Counted from the stretch's first letter, positions 25,509 through 34,425 are shown. The stretch: DNA of 41,326 nucleotides from Ectothiorhodospira mobilis (GCF_900114895.1 NZ_FOUO01000019.1:1-41326), one strand, 5' to 3'. Notes: a model not told the origin generated them from the sequence alone. A program made the numbers and translations.

Positions 25509-26927
25509 ATGACCCGTGAAATCCAAGTAGACGTCGCCGTCATCGGCGCCGGCACCGCCGGCCTCTTCGCCATGCGTCAGGTGCGCCGCGCCAGCAAATC
25601 CTTCGTCATGATCGATCCCGGCCCCCTGGGGACCACCTGCGCCCGGGTGGGCTGCATGCCCTCCAAGGTGGCCCTGCACGCGGCCCACCTCTGGGCCGAC
25701 CGCGTACCCATGGCGGAGCATGGGGTGCGGGGCACGGAGCACCTGAGCGTGGACCCCGACGCCGCCTGGGCCAAGGTGCGGGCCATGCGCGACCGCTTCG
25801 CCGGACGCACGGCGGAGAACTCGCGCAAGGCCATGGGGGAACACCTGCTGGAGGGCCCGGCGCGGCTGCGGGAGCCCACGGTGGTGGAGGTGGAGGGACC
25901 GCAGGGCCCCTGTACGGTGCGCGCCGCGGCGGTGATCATCGCCAACGGCTCCCGCCCGGTGAAGCCGAAGTGGCTGGATGCCCTGGGGGATCGGGTGATC
26001 ACCACCGATGAGCTGTTCGAGCTGGAGACCCTGCCCCGCTCCCTGGGGGTCCTGGGCCTGGGGGCCATCGGCCTGGAGATGGGACTGGCCCTGGCCCGCC
26101 TCGGCGTACATGTGGTGGGTTCGGACATCGCCCGCTGGCCCGCCGGCCTGACGGACCCGGAACTGGGCCAGCGGGTGGTGGAGCAGTTCTCCGGGGAGCT
26201 GCCCATGTGGCTGGAGGAGGCCGCCCGGCTCACCCCGGAGGCGGACGGCGTGCGCATGGAGACCGCCCAGGGCCAGGAAAAGGTGGAACGCATCCTGGCC
26301 GCCATGGGGCGGCGCTCCAACATCGACACCCTGGATCCGGAGGGGCATGTCCTGCCCCTGGCGGAGGACGGCCTGCCTCCGGTGGATCCGGCGACGATGC
26401 AGGTGGGCGACCTGCCGGTGTTCGTCGCCGGCGACGCCAACGGCCGGCGCCTGCTCATGCACGAGGCGGGGGACGAGGGCAGCATCGCGGGCTACAACGC
26501 CGCCCGGGGGGCATCCCAGCGCTTCCGCCGCCGCACCCCCCTGGCCATCGCCTTCACCCAGCCCGACATCGTCTCCGTGGGCACGCCCCTGTCGGAACTG
26601 GACCCGGAACGGGTGGTGGTGGGCACCGCCGAGGGCAGCGGCAACGGCCGCTCCGTGATCCTGGGGGCCCAGGACAGCATGGTGCGCCTCTACGCCGACG
26701 CCGACACCGGCCGTCTGCGCGGCGCCGCCCTCTCCGCCGCCAGCGGCGAACACCTGGGGCATCTGCTGGCCTGGGCCATCCAGCGGGGGGAGACGGCGCA
26801 GCAACTGCTCGCCCTGCCCTTCTATCACCCGGTGGTGGAGGAGGTGGTGCAGGAGGCCCTGCAGGATCTCGTCGGCCAACTGCCCGCATCCGGGGACCTG
26901 CCCGCCGGTCTGGAGCCGGAGGCCTGA
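25509..26927 (+). CDS. Dihydrolipoamide dehydrogenase-like flavoprotein
   Basis: 472 residues from ATG 25509; an upstream ATG at 25476 would add 11. It is a pyridine-nucleotide-disulfide oxidoreductase: FAD site AVIGAGTAGLFA, redox pair Cys44/Cys49 in GTTCARVGCMPSK, NAD-site region GLGAIGLEMGLALARLG, second FAD motif VFVAGDANG, and His-Glu dyad in YHPVVEEV. The redox motif differs from the usual GGTCLNVGCIPSK. No 2-oxo-acid dehydrogenase genes adjoin, so its partner is unknown. A lipoate-linked or other disulfide substrate is the best guess. Confidence 0.85.
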   Translation: MTREIQVDVAVIGAGTAGLFAMRQVRRASKSFVMIDPGPLGTTCARVGCMPSKVALHAAHLWADRVPMAEHGVRGTEHLSVDPDAAWAKVRAMRDRFAGRTAENSRKAMGEHLLEGPARLREPTVVEVEGPQGPCTVRAAAVIIANGSRPVKPKWLDALGDRVITTDELFELETLPRSLGVLGLGAIGLEMGLALARLGVHVVGSDIARWPAGLTDPELGQRVVEQFSGELPMWLEEAARLTPEADGVRMETAQGQEKVERILAAMGRRSNIDTLDPEGHVLPLAEDGLPPVDPATMQVGDLPVFVAGDANGRRLLMHEAGDEGSIAGYNAARGASQRFRRRTPLAIAFTQPDIVSVGTPLSELDPERVVVGTAEGSGNGRSVILGAQDSMVRLYADADTGRLRGAALSAASGEHLGHLLAWAIQRGETAQQLLALPFYHPVVEEVVQEALQDLVGQLPASGDLPAGLEPEA

Positions 26928-26942
26928 ACACCCGGCACCCAA

Positions 26943-26996
26943 GGGCCTGCGCCCCTTTTTAGTGAACCAGGAGGCGGCGGGAAAAGCCGCCTCCTG
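26943..26996 (+). terminator. Terminator hairpins after the flavoprotein gene
   Basis: Two adjacent hairpins. The first, GGGC-CTGC-GCCC followed by CTTTTT (to 26960), looks like a small intrinsic terminator. The second has an 11-bp perfect stem CAGGAGGCGGC (26968-26978)/GCCGCCTCCTG (26986-26996) with a 7-base loop and no T run. Together they insulate the flavoprotein gene from the ahcY promoter. Confidence 0.55.
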
Positions 26997-27051
26997 CGTC
27001 CCGCCCAGGGAAACCCCCAGGGCCGGACATGAAATATTCATCACTTTGCGC

Positions 27052-27057
27052 TATAAT
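27052..27057 (+). promoter_or_regulatory. ahcY promoter, -10 element
   Basis: A perfect TATAAT in an AT-rich stretch. Transcription would start near 27064, just before the riboswitch. At 17-base spacing the -35 is ATGAAA (27029-27034), a poor match, so activation may depend on another factor. Confidence 0.65.
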
Positions 27058-27067
27058 AATTTGCTCT

Positions 27068-27133
27068 GTCTGAGGAGCGCTGCAACGGGTCTTCGAATCC
27101 GCCAGGCTCAGACACCTCCAAAACGGCGCTCGC
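27068..27133 (+). ncRNA. S-adenosylhomocysteine (SAH) riboswitch
   Basis: The conserved SAH aptamer is readable. The outer stem is TCTGAG (27069-27074) with CTCAGA (27107-27112). The characteristic GAGCGCTGCAAC follows the stem, GCCAGGCTCAG closes it, and AACGGCGCTCGC ends it. GAGCGC (27075-27080) pairs with GCGCTC (27126-27131) as the pseudoknot-type helix. In this class SAH binding turns on SAH-hydrolase expression, and the next gene is ahcY. Confidence 0.92.
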
Positions 27134-27140
27134 TGTACCC

Positions 27141-27202
27141 GCGATGCAAGTGGTCGGCGAGTCGAGTTCCTTACCTTCTTCTCCTCTCCGACCGCGCATC
27201 GC
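27141..27202 (+). promoter_or_regulatory. Riboswitch expression platform hairpin
   Basis: A long stem forms between GCGATGC (27141-27147) and GCATCGC (27196-27202), extended by GGTCGG (27152-27157) and CCGACC (27188-27193). An alternative pairs GGCGAGT (27156-27162) with ACTCGCC (27203-27209), just before the ribosome binding site at 27215. GCGAG (27157-27161) could also pair with CTCGC (27129-27133) of the aptamer. These exclusive pairings could control ribosome access; no T run supports termination. Confidence 0.6.
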
Positions 27203-27229
27203 ACTCGCCCAAGTAAGAGGAGTGTGTTC

Positions 27230-28645
27230 ATGAACGCAGTCGTAGATACCCGCAACCCCGACTACGTTGTCGCCGACATCAACCAGGCCGACTTCGGCCG
27301 CAAAGAGATCGCCATCGCCGAGACGGAAATGCCCGGCCTGATGGCTACCCGTGAAGAATACGCCAAGTCCCAGCCGCTGAAGGGCGCCCGCATCGCCGGC
27401 AGCCTGCACATGACCATCCAGACGGCTGTGCTCATCGAAACCCTGAAGGCCCTGGGCGCCGACGTGCGCTGGGCGTCCTGCAACATCTTCTCCACCCAGG
27501 ACCATGCCGCCGCCGCCATCGCCGCCAGCGGCACCCCCGTGTTCGCCTACAAGGGGGAAAGCCTGGAAGAGTACTGGCAGTTCTGCCACCGCATCTTTGA
27601 ATGGTCCGACGGCGGCACGCCCAACATGATCCTGGACGATGGCGGCGACGCCACCCTGCTGATCCACCTGGGCGCCCGCGCCGAGAAGGACCCCTCCGTG
27701 GTGGAAAACCCCACCAACGAGGAAGAGCGCGTCCTGTTCGCCCAGATCAAGGAACGCCTGAAGACCCAGCCCGGCTGGTACTCCAACGTCCTGAAGAACA
27801 TCAAGGGCGTCACCGAGGAGACCACCACCGGCGTGCACCGTCTGTACCAGATGGCCAAGGAAGGCTCCCTGCCGTTCCCGGCCATCAACGTCAACGACTC
27901 CGTCACCAAGTCCAAGTTCGACAACCTGTACGGCTGCCGCGAGTCCACCGTGGACGCCATCAAGCGCGCCACCGACGTGATGGTGGCCGGCAAGCGCGCC
28001 GTGGTCTGCGGCTACGGTGACGTGGGCAAGGGCGCCGCCCAGTCCCTGCGTGCCCTGTCCGCCGAGGTGTGGGTCACCGAGATCGACCCCATCTGCGCCC
28101 TGCAGGCGGCGATGGAAGGCTTCCGCGTGGTGACCATGGAAGAGGCCTGCGACAAGGCCGATATCTTCGTCACCGCCACCGGCAACAAGGACGTGATCAC
28201 CGCCGATCACATGTCCCGCATGAAGGACCAGGCCATCGTCTGCAACATCGGCCACTTCGACTCCGAGATCGACGTCGCCGGTCTGCGCAAGTATGAGTGG
28301 GAGAACATCAAGCCCCAGGTGGACCACATCATCTTCCCGAAGGGCAACCGCATCATCCTGCTGGCCGAAGGCCGCCTGGTGAACCTGGGCTGCGGCACGG
28401 GCCACCCCAGCTTCGTGATGTCCAACTCCTTCACGAACCAGACCCTGGCCCAGATCGAGCTGTGGCAGTACGGCGAGAAGTACGACAACGACGTGTACAT
28501 CCTGCCCAAGCACCTGGACGAGAAGGTGGCCGAGCTGCACCTGGGCAAGATCGGCGCCAAGCTGACCAAGCTCACCGAAGAGCAGGCCAAGTACCTGGGC
28601 CTGCCCATCGAAGGGCCCTTCAAGCCGGAACACTACCGGTACTGA
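27230..28645 (+). CDS. ahcY: S-adenosylhomocysteine hydrolase
   Basis: 471 residues from ATG 27230, seven bases after AAGAGGAG; an upstream GTG at 27224 is less likely. It splits SAH into adenosine and homocysteine with bound [17 protein letters not shown], the substrate-site [16 protein letters not shown], the Rossmann loop [25 protein letters not shown] and the C-terminal [10 protein letters not shown] are diagnostic. The insert of roughly 40 residues in the middle is common to bacterial forms. Codon use is very uniform, as in highly expressed genes. Confidence 0.98.
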   Translation: MNAVVDTRNPDYVVADINQADFGRKEIAIAETEMPGLMATREEYAKSQPLKGARIAGSLHMTIQTAVLIETLKALGADVRWASCNIFSTQDHAAAAIAASGTPVFAYKGESLEEYWQFCHRIFEWSDGGTPNMILDDGGDATLLIHLGARAEKDPSVVENPTNEEERVLFAQIKERLKTQPGWYSNVLKNIKGVTEETTTGVHRLYQMAKEGSLPFPAINVNDSVTKSKFDNLYGCRESTVDAIKRATDVMVAGKRAVVCGYGDVGKGAAQSLRALSAEVWVTEIDPICALQAAMEGFRVVTMEEACDKADIFVTATGNKDVITADHMSRMKDQAIVCNIGHFDSEIDVAGLRKYEWENIKPQVDHIIFPKGNRIILLAEGRLVNLGCGTGHPSFVMSNSFTNQTLAQIELWQYGEKYDNDVYILPKHLDEKVAELHLGKIGAKLTKLTEEQAKYLGLPIEGPFKPEHYRY

Positions 28646-28970
28646 TCGCGGCGCCGTGGGCTTGGGGTCACCTGGTGCACCCCGGGCGCGGCACGCGAGC
28701 CGGGCGCCGCCCACCCGGGCGGTGCCCTCGGGCGGCCCCGGCATCCTGCTGGGGCCGTTCATTGTCCGCGGCACATGCCGTACCCTGCCCCGACGCTGTC
28801 CTTCTTCCCTTTTCGTATTCACCCGACCGGTGATCCGCTCCACAAGGCGATCCCCGGGACCGGCTGCACCCATCCAGCGGGCCAACATCCGGCCGCTCTG
28901 GATGCAAGGCGCACGGGCCCGGCAACCGGCGGGATGAAGCCTCACCCCGCAACACTGCGAGGAACGAACC
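28646..28970. other. Spacer between ahcY and metF with strong hairpin
   Basis: 325 bp without a credible gene. An 11-bp stem (one G-T pair), GGGCGCCGCCC (28702-28712)/GGGCGGTGCCC (28717-28727), with a 4-base loop lacks a T run. It may stop or stabilise the ahcY transcript. The rest, 28760-28970, is likely promoter and leader of metF. I see no known riboswitch consensus there. Confidence 0.45.
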
Positions 28971-29834
28971 ATGAAATCCCAGAAGCGATTCGAGCGCACC
29001 TTCAGCTTCGAGTTCTTCCCCCCCAAGAACGATGAAGGGGCCCGCAAGGTCCGTGAAGCCTGGACCCAGCTGGCCCAATTGAATCCGCGTTTCTTCTCCG
29101 TCACCTACGGTGCCGGCGGCTCCACCCAGGCGCGCACCCTGGAGACCGTGCTGGAGATCCACAAGAGCTCCGGCGTGGACGCGGCACCGCACCTGTCCTG
29201 CATCGACTCCACCGCGGAGCAGATGCGCGGCATCCTGCAGATGTACAAGGACAACGGCCTGCGCCACATCGTCGCCCTGCGCGGCGACCTGCCCTCGGGC
29301 ATGCGCGATCCCGGCGAGTTCCGCTACGCCAACGAGCTGGTGGAGTTCATCCGCAAGGAAACCGGGGATCACTTCAGCCTGGAGGTGGCCGCCTATCCGG
29401 AGATCCATCCCCAGGCCCCCGACGCCTTCAAGGACATGGACAACTTCGCGCGCAAGGTGAAGGCCGGGGCCAACTCCGCCATCACCCAGTACTTCTATGC
29501 GCCGGAGGCCTATTTCCGCTTCGTGGACGATTGCGAGCGACGGGACATCGACATCCCCATCGTGCCGGGGATCATGCCCATCACCAACTATAAGCAGCTG
29601 GCCCGCTTCTCCGACACCTGCGGCGCCGAGATCCCCCGCTGGATCCGCAAGCGCCTGGAGGCCTATGGCGAGGACACCGCCTCCATCCGCGCCTTCGGCG
29701 AGGAGGTGGTCACCGACCTGTGCGCCCGCCTGCTGGAGGCCGGCGCCCCGGGCCTGCACTTCTACACCATGAACCAGGCCGGCCCCATCCAGGCCATCTG
29801 GAAGAACCTGGGCCTGAAGCCGGAACCGAAATAA
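28971..29834 (+). CDS. metF: 5,10-methylenetetrahydrofolate reductase
   Basis: 287 residues. FSFEFFPPKNDEGA carries the catalytic Glu region, VTYGAGGSTQART and HLSCID follow, and ALRGDLP is the FAD site. ITQYFY and PGIMPITNYKQL complete the barrel. It makes 5-methyl-THF for methionine synthesis, so ahcY and metF together serve the methyl cycle. A strong terminator follows. Confidence 0.97.
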   Translation: MKSQKRFERTFSFEFFPPKNDEGARKVREAWTQLAQLNPRFFSVTYGAGGSTQARTLETVLEIHKSSGVDAAPHLSCIDSTAEQMRGILQMYKDNGLRHIVALRGDLPSGMRDPGEFRYANELVEFIRKETGDHFSLEVAAYPEIHPQAPDAFKDMDNFARKVKAGANSAITQYFYAPEAYFRFVDDCERRDIDIPIVPGIMPITNYKQLARFSDTCGAEIPRWIRKRLEAYGEDTASIRAFGEEVVTDLCARLLEAGAPGLHFYTMNQAGPIQAIWKNLGLKPEPK

Positions 29835-29865
29835 GCCCCGGCCGTACGGCGCAGCACCCTCCTCC

Positions 29866-29901
29866 GGCCCCACCCCCGCCCGCGGGGGCGGGGCCTTTTT
29901 T
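29866..29901 (+). terminator. Intrinsic terminator of metF
   Basis: GGCCCC and GGGGCC arms extended by CCCCGC/GCGGGG form a very GC-rich hairpin directly followed by six T. This is the clearest intrinsic terminator in the window. It marks the end of conserved sequence before the island. Confidence 0.9.
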
Positions 29902-29918
29902 ATTTCACCATGACTCCA

Positions 29919-30000
29919 GCACCGTACTTCGCTGGACTACGCCTAAGCTCGCTACAGCAGGTTTATCAATAACTTAGGCGAATTCATCATATGCCGGTGC
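29919..30000. repeat. Nested inverted repeats upstream of the integrase
   Basis: Outer arms GCACCG (29919-29924) and CGGTGC (29995-30000) enclose inner arms CGCCTAAG (29940-29947) and CTTAGGCG (29973-29980). The segment lies between the metF terminator and the integrase gene, the place where an attachment site would be expected. No duplicated copy was found at the other end of the island, so attachment-site status is unproven. Confidence 0.45.
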
Positions 30001-30078
30001 TTTCCGAAACTTGACCCGGCTTCCACCCGCTTGGCTCCTAACAGGCTCCTGGAAACGGGTCTTTCCAAGGAGTCAGCA

Positions 30079-31278
30079 ATGGCCAAGATCAAGCTCACCA
30101 AGTCCGCAATCGATGCGGCAAAACCCCAGGCGCAGCCGATTGAGCTGCGTGACACCCTCGTTCCCGGCTTTCTGTGCAAGATCACACCGGCCGGCCGCAA
30201 GGTCTTCATGCTCCAGTACCGGACGAATGCCGGTGAGCGGCGCAAGCCGGCACTGGGCCTGTACGGAGAACTGACGGTCGATCAGGCCCGCTCATTGGCG
30301 CAGAGTTGGCTGGCCGAGGTTCGCCGGGGCGGCGATCCGGGAGCCGCCAAAGCCGAGGCGCGCAAAGCGCCGACGGTCAAGGAGCTGTGTGGAAAGTTCA
30401 TGGAGGACTATTCCAAGCATCGTAACAAGCCCAGCACCCAGAAAGGCTACCAGGGCAATATGGACCGCAACATCATCCCGATCCTGGGACGAATGAAGGT
30501 CCAAGATGTGAAACGTGCCGATGTGGCGGCGATGATGAAGAAGTTGGACTACAAGCCGGGTGAGGCGAACAAGGCCCTGTCTGTCCTGCGTAAGATGTTC
30601 AACCTGGCTGAAATTTGGGGCTATCGACCTGATGGCTCGAACCCGTGCCGACACGTTCCGCTGTATACCGGGGGAAAGACCACTCGCCTCATCACAGACG
30701 AAGAAATGGCCAAACTGTTCAAGCTCCTTGATCAAATCGAGGCTGAGGGCTTGGTGCCCCATGTCGTCCCGTTGGCGATCCGCCTGCAATTCGAGTTCGC
30801 AGCCCGTCGCTCTGAAATCGTGCTGCTCGAATGGGAGTGGATTGACCTGGAGAACCGCCGGGTGGTCTGGCCCGACAGCAAGACCGGCGGTATGTCCAAG
30901 CCCATGAGCGAGGAAGCCTATCAGCTGCTTTCCTCGGCCCCTCGGCAGCCCGGTGCGCGTTATGTGCTGCCGTCGCCACGTAATCCGCTCACCCACCTGA
31001 CCTATGGGGAGTATTACGGCGGTTGGACCCGGACGCTCAAAGCGGCTGGCGTACCTCACGTTGGCACGCATGGCATCCGCCACCGCTCGGCCACAGATAT
31101 CGCCAACTCAGGCATCCCGGTCAAGGTCGGCATGGTGCTGACAGCGCATAAGACGGTGACCATGTTCATGCGCTACATCCACACCGAGGATGATCCGGTG
31201 CGTGAGGCGGCCGAACTGGTGGCAAACCGGCGCAAGACGATTATAGGGACGCCACACGCCAAGGGGGCTTCCGTATGA
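30079..31278 (+). CDS. Tyrosine recombinase, P4-type integrase
   Basis: 399 residues from ATG 30079, with AAGGAG seven bases upstream. The N-terminal arm-binding domain (about 1-90; LRDTLVPGFLCKITPAGRK, LGLYGELTVDQAR) is the DUF4102 type, followed by a core-binding domain and a catalytic domain. Catalytic residues are Arg in FAARRSEIVLLEW, the HxxR-like THGIRHRSA, His in TAHKTVTM and Tyr in FMRYIH. It would integrate and excise the island. No tRNA gene is next to it, and no excisionase is evident. Base composition is lower in GC than the flanking genes, consistent with transfer. Confidence 0.93.
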   Translation: MAKIKLTKSAIDAAKPQAQPIELRDTLVPGFLCKITPAGRKVFMLQYRTNAGERRKPALGLYGELTVDQARSLAQSWLAEVRRGGDPGAAKAEARKAPTVKELCGKFMEDYSKHRNKPSTQKGYQGNMDRNIIPILGRMKVQDVKRADVAAMMKKLDYKPGEANKALSVLRKMFNLAEIWGYRPDGSNPCRHVPLYTGGKTTRLITDEEMAKLFKLLDQIEAEGLVPHVVPLAIRLQFEFAARRSEIVLLEWEWIDLENRRVVWPDSKTGGMSKPMSEEAYQLLSSAPRQPGARYVLPSPRNPLTHLTYGEYYGGWTRTLKAAGVPHVGTHGIRHRSATDIANSGIPVKVGMVLTAHKTVTMFMRYIHTEDDPVREAAELVANRRKTIIGTPHAKGASV

Positions 31279-31313
31279 ACAGGCTCAGTATCCCGGCGTC
31301 TGGGTTTACCGAC

Positions 31314-31344
31314 CCAATAGTCGCAACGTTGTTGCGACTATTGG
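31314..31344. repeat. Perfect 14-bp inverted repeat before the toxin gene
   Basis: CCAATAGTCGCAAC (31314-31327) and GTTGCGACTATTGG (31331-31344) are separated by three bases. No T run follows, so it is not a classical terminator. It lies about 50 bases upstream of the toxin-antitoxin promoter and downstream of the integrase stop. An operator or an RNA stem-loop are both possible. Confidence 0.6.
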
Positions 31345-31392
31345 ACATGGACGGCCTCTGGAGGCGGGTGGCGACCTGCCACTTGCAAGGGC

Positions 31393-31421
31393 TAGACAAT
31401 CATGCCCGTTGCGGGTATAGT
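31393..31421 (+). promoter_or_regulatory. Toxin-antitoxin operon promoter and likely operator
   Basis: TAGACA (31393-31398), 17 bases, then TATAGT (31416-31421): a good sigma-70 promoter with transcription starting about 10 bases before the toxin ATG. The spacer carries the inverted repeat CCCG-TTG-CGGG (31404-31414), well placed for repression by the antitoxin. Confidence 0.75.
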
Positions 31422-31438
31422 TTTGAAGGTGGACGGAT

Positions 31439-31822
31439 ATGAAAGTCTTGAAGCGAAAGGACTTTGCGCGGTGGCAAGCTGGCGAGAAACTGTCCGATGC
31501 GGCTCTGTGCAAGGCGGTCCTGGAAATGGAAAGTGGGCTGATTGATGCCGACTTGGGCGGCCACCTCTACAAGAAGCGGGTCGCCCGCCCTGGTGCGGGT
31601 AAGAGCGGTGGCTACCGTACCTTGTTATCAGCCCGTGTTGGCCACCGTTATGTATTCCTGCATGGGTTCCCGAAAAGCGACAAGGCGAACATCACGCGGG
31701 ACGAGAAAAAAGCGCTGCAATATGCCGGCAAGGTATTTCTAGAGTTATCGGCCAAGGAGTTGGTGAAGGCATTGCAGACTGGTGTTCTACTGGAGGTGTG
31801 TTGTGACGAGCAAAATCATTGA
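31439..31822 (+). CDS. RelE/HigB-like toxin
   Basis: 127 residues resembling the RelE family (the group in which LYKKRVARPGAGKSGGYRTLL precedes RYVFLHGFPKSDKANI). The order toxin first, antitoxin second matches HigBA-type systems. It should be an mRNA-cleaving ribosome-dependent nuclease, with basic residues in GKSGGYR and the FPKSDKANI segment near the active site. The stop overlaps the antitoxin start by 20 bases. It lies directly after the integrase, as part of the same island. Confidence 0.88.
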   Translation: MKVLKRKDFARWQAGEKLSDAALCKAVLEMESGLIDADLGGHLYKKRVARPGAGKSGGYRTLLSARVGHRYVFLHGFPKSDKANITRDEKKALQYAGKVFLELSAKELVKALQTGVLLEVCCDEQNH

Positions 31823-32108
31823 ATCTTTGCGTGGTGACTTGGCTGCATTGCACGACGCTGGCGCGATCAACAAGGTGACCATGCGTCAGTTCGACGAGAT
31901 CTGTCCGCCGCCAGTGCGCGAGTTCAGTGCCGGCGACATTAAACGTCTGCGTGAGGCGCTGCACTTCAGCCAGCCCGTGTTCGCCCATCACCTGCATACC
32001 TCCGCCTCGACAGTACGCAAGTGGGAACAGGGTGAAACGCGTCCAGCCGGCCCGGCGCTCAAGCTGCTCAACGTCATCGCCGACAAAGGCTTGCAGGCCA
32101 TTATCTGA
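31803..32108 (+). CDS. HTH (XRE) antitoxin of the RelE/HigB-like toxin
   Basis: 101 residues starting at GTG 31803, with GGAGG a few bases upstream. An N-terminal helix region (about 1-45) is followed by a Cro/C1-type helix-turn-helix, LREALHFSQPVFAHHLHTSASTVRKWEQG. It would neutralise the toxin and repress the operon. It overlaps the toxin gene, which implies coupled translation. Confidence 0.88.
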   Translation: MTSKIIESLRGDLAALHDAGAINKVTMRQFDEICPPPVREFSAGDIKRLREALHFSQPVFAHHLHTSASTVRKWEQGETRPAGPALKLLNVIADKGLQAII

Positions 32109-32136
32109 TGAGTGTACGACGGAGATTTTACACTTC

Positions 32137-32176
32137 AAGCCAACTTGGCTTTAAAGCTTGACGCCGGTCTTTTTTT
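32137..32176 (+). terminator. Probable terminator after the antitoxin gene
   Basis: A small hairpin, AAGCC-AACTT-GGCTT (32137-32151), and then a short GAC/GTC stem followed by seven T (ending near 32176). Stem strength is modest. It separates the island operon from the convergent typA gene. Confidence 0.45.
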
Positions 32177-32182
32177 ATGGGC

Positions 32183-34000
32183 TCAGCCCGCCGCCCGGGC
32201 CGCGCGCTTGCGCTCGTGCTCCAGCAGCAGCTTCTTGCGCAGGCGGATGGCCCCCGGGGTCACCTCCACCAGCTCATCGTCCTCGATGAACTCCAGGGCC
32301 TGCTCCAGGGACAGCCGCATGGGGGGCGTGAGGATGATGTTCTCGTCGGAACCGGCGGCGCGGATGTTGGTGAGCTGCTTGGCCTTGAGGGGGTTCACCA
32401 CCAGGTCATTGTCGCGGCTGTGGATGCCGATGATCATGCCCTCGTACACCTCCTCCCCGGGGCCGATGAACAGCCGCCCCCGGTCCTGCAGGTTGAACAG
32501 GGCGAACCCCAGGGCCTTGCCGGCCCCGTTGGCGATGAGCACGCCGTTGTTGCGCGGCGCCACGGCACCGGGGCGGTAGGGCCCGTAGCTGTCGAAGACA
32601 TGGTGCAGGATCCCCGTGCCGGAGGTGGCGGTGAGGAACTCCGTCTGGAAGCCGATGAGCCCCCGGGAGGGCACGCGAAAATCCAGGCGCACCCGGCCCT
32701 TGCCGTCGGGGATCATGTCCAGCATCTCGCCGCGGCGGGCCCCCAGCTTCTCCATGATGGCCCCCTGGTGCTGCTCCTCCACGTCCACGGTCACCATCTC
32801 GTAGGGCTCTTCCTTCACCCCGTCCTTCTCGCGCACGATCACCTCGGGCCGGGACACCCCCAGCTCGTAGCCCTCGCGGCGCATGTTCTCGATGAGGATG
32901 GACAGGTGCAGCTCGCCCCGGCCCGACACCCGGAACTTGTCCGGATCGTCGGTATCCTCCACCCGCAGGGCCACGTTGTGCTTGAGCTCCTCCATGAGCC
33001 GCTCGCGCAGGTTGCGGGAGGTGACGTACTTGCCGTCGCGGCCGGCGAACGGCGAGGTGTTCACCTGGAAGGTCATGTTCACCGTGGGCTCATCCACGGT
33101 CAGGGCCTTGAGGGGCTCCACGGCGGCGGGGTCGCAGAGGGTGTCGGAGATGTACAGCTCGTCCATGCCGGTGAAGGCGATGATGTCGCCGGCGCCCGCC
33201 TCCGGCACCTCCACCCGCTCCAGGCCGCGGAAACCCAGGATCTGCAGGATGCGGCCGTTGCGCACGTTGCCCTCCCGGTCCATCACCTTGACGGGGGTAT
33301 TGGTCCGGACCTTGCCCCGGGTGATGCGGCCGATGCCCAGAAGCCCCTGATAGGTGTTGTAGTCCAGGGACGAGACCTGCAGCTGGAAGGGCCCTTGCGG
33401 ATCCACCGCCGGCGGCGGCACCCGGTCCACGATGGTCTGGAACAGGGGCGTCATGTCCCCCTCGGTCACGTCGTGCTCCAGCCCGGCGAAGCCCTTGAGG
33501 GCGGAGCAGTACACCACCGGGAAGTCCAGCTGCTCCTCGTCGGCCCCCAGGCGGTCGAAGAGATCGAAGATCTGGTCCACCACCCAGTGGGGCCGGGCCC
33601 CGGGGCGGTCGATCTTGTTGATCACCACGATGGGCTTGAAGCCCATGGCGAAGGCCTTGGCGGTCACGAAGCGGGTCTGGGGCATGGGGCCGTCCACCGC
33701 GTCCACCAGCAGCAGCACCGAATCCACCATGGACAGCACCCGCTCCACCTCGCCGCCGAAGTCGGCGTGGCCGGGGGTGTCCACCACGTTGATGCGGTAT
33801 CCGTTCCAGTCCAGGGCCGTGTTCTTGGCCAGGATGGTGATGCCCCGTTCCTTCTCCAGGGCGTTGGAATCCATCATGCGCTCCACCACCTGGGCACGGG
33901 CGTCCAGGGTGCCCGACTGCTGCAGCAGCTTGTCCACCAGGGTGGTCTTCCCGTGGTCCACGTGGGCGATGATGGCGATATTCCGAAGCTTGTCCGTCAT
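32183..34000 (-). CDS. typA: Ribosome-associated GTPase TypA/BipA
   Basis: 605 residues, the family length. The GTPase motifs are complete: AHVDHGKTT (G1), [12 protein letters not shown] (G3), NKIDRP (G4). Elongation-factor-like domains and the BipA-specific C-terminal domain follow. BipA binds ribosomes at the same site as EF-G and helps 50S assembly, especially in cold or stress. It is flanked on each side by a toxin-antitoxin pair, and it reads convergently with the left one. Confidence 0.98.
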   Translation of the reverse strand: MTDKLRNIAIIAHVDHGKTTLVDKLLQQSGTLDARAQVVERMMDSNALEKERGITILAKNTALDWNGYRINVVDTPGHADFGGEVERVLSMVDSVLLLVDAVDGPMPQTRFVTAKAFAMGFKPIVVINKIDRPGARPHWVVDQIFDLFDRLGADEEQLDFPVVYCSALKGFAGLEHDVTEGDMTPLFQTIVDRVPPPAVDPQGPFQLQVSSLDYNTYQGLLGIGRITRGKVRTNTPVKVMDREGNVRNGRILQILGFRGLERVEVPEAGAGDIIAFTGMDELYISDTLCDPAAVEPLKALTVDEPTVNMTFQVNTSPFAGRDGKYVTSRNLRERLMEELKHNVALRVEDTDDPDKFRVSGRGELHLSILIENMRREGYELGVSRPEVIVREKDGVKEEPYEMVTVDVEEQHQGAIMEKLGARRGEMLDMIPDGKGRVRLDFRVPSRGLIGFQTEFLTATSGTGILHHVFDSYGPYRPGAVAPRNNGVLIANGAGKALGFALFNLQDRGRLFIGPGEEVYEGMIIGIHSRDNDLVVNPLKAKQLTNIRAAGSDENIILTPPMRLSLEQALEFIEDDELVEVTPGAIRLRKKLLLEHERKRAARAAG

Positions 34001-34132
34001 GGGGTATCGGCCTTCCGGGGAGGCGATTGCAACAAGGAGGGGCGCCGATTATACCCTCTGGCCGGTGGCGCGCATACACACGCCCCGCAGCGCCGTGGTG
34101 GACCATACCGCGCGCACCTTGCAAGGGAGGGG

Positions 34133-34160
34133 TTACCAAAAGCAAACCATCTTGTAAACT
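34133..34160 (+). promoter_or_regulatory. Possible promoter of the second toxin-antitoxin pair
   Basis: TTACCA (34133-34138), 16 bases, TAAACT (34155-34160). Transcription would start at or next to ATG 34168, so the toxin mRNA may be leaderless; no good ribosome binding site is visible. Confidence 0.5.
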
Positions 34161-34167
34161 TTAGTGG

Positions 34168-34425
34168 ATGCACGAGCTCCACTACACGAAGGCAGCGGTA
34201 AAGGCATTACGCAAAATGTGCCGCAAGGATCGCCGCCGAATGCAAGCAGCCCTGCACATGCTGGCCGAGGACCCGGATCGGAACGACCTGGACACCAAAC
34301 CCCTGCAAGGCCGTGATGGCTACCGCTTGAGAGTGGGCCACTGGCGAGCACTGTACCGTCTGGAGAACGAACGACTGATTCTTCTGATCCTGAAGGTCGG
34401 CCCGCGAGGGGACGTATACAAATGA
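34168..34425 (+). CDS. RelE/ParE family toxin
   Basis: 85 residues, the standard size. The RelE fold is visible in YTKAAVKALRKMCRKDRRRM (helices), LQGRDGYRLRVGHWRALYRLE (strands with the family's RxxxGxxRxxY pattern) and ILLILKVGPRGDVYK. It is expected to cut mRNA at the ribosome. Its TGA overlaps the antitoxin ATG (ATGA). Confidence 0.92.
   Translation: MHELHYTKAAVKALRKMCRKDRRRMQAALHMLAEDPDRNDLDTKPLQGRDGYRLRVGHWRALYRLENERLILLILKVGPRGDVYK

Noticed and set aside
28760-28970. Possible cobalamin riboswitch before metF (CCCCGCAACACTG)
   Set aside because: Only a short resemblance to the B12-box core; the other conserved segments are missing.
29902-32180. Direct repeats flanking the integrase island as attL/attR
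   Set aside because: The T-rich stretches at both ends differ in length and context; no convincing shared core was seen by eye.
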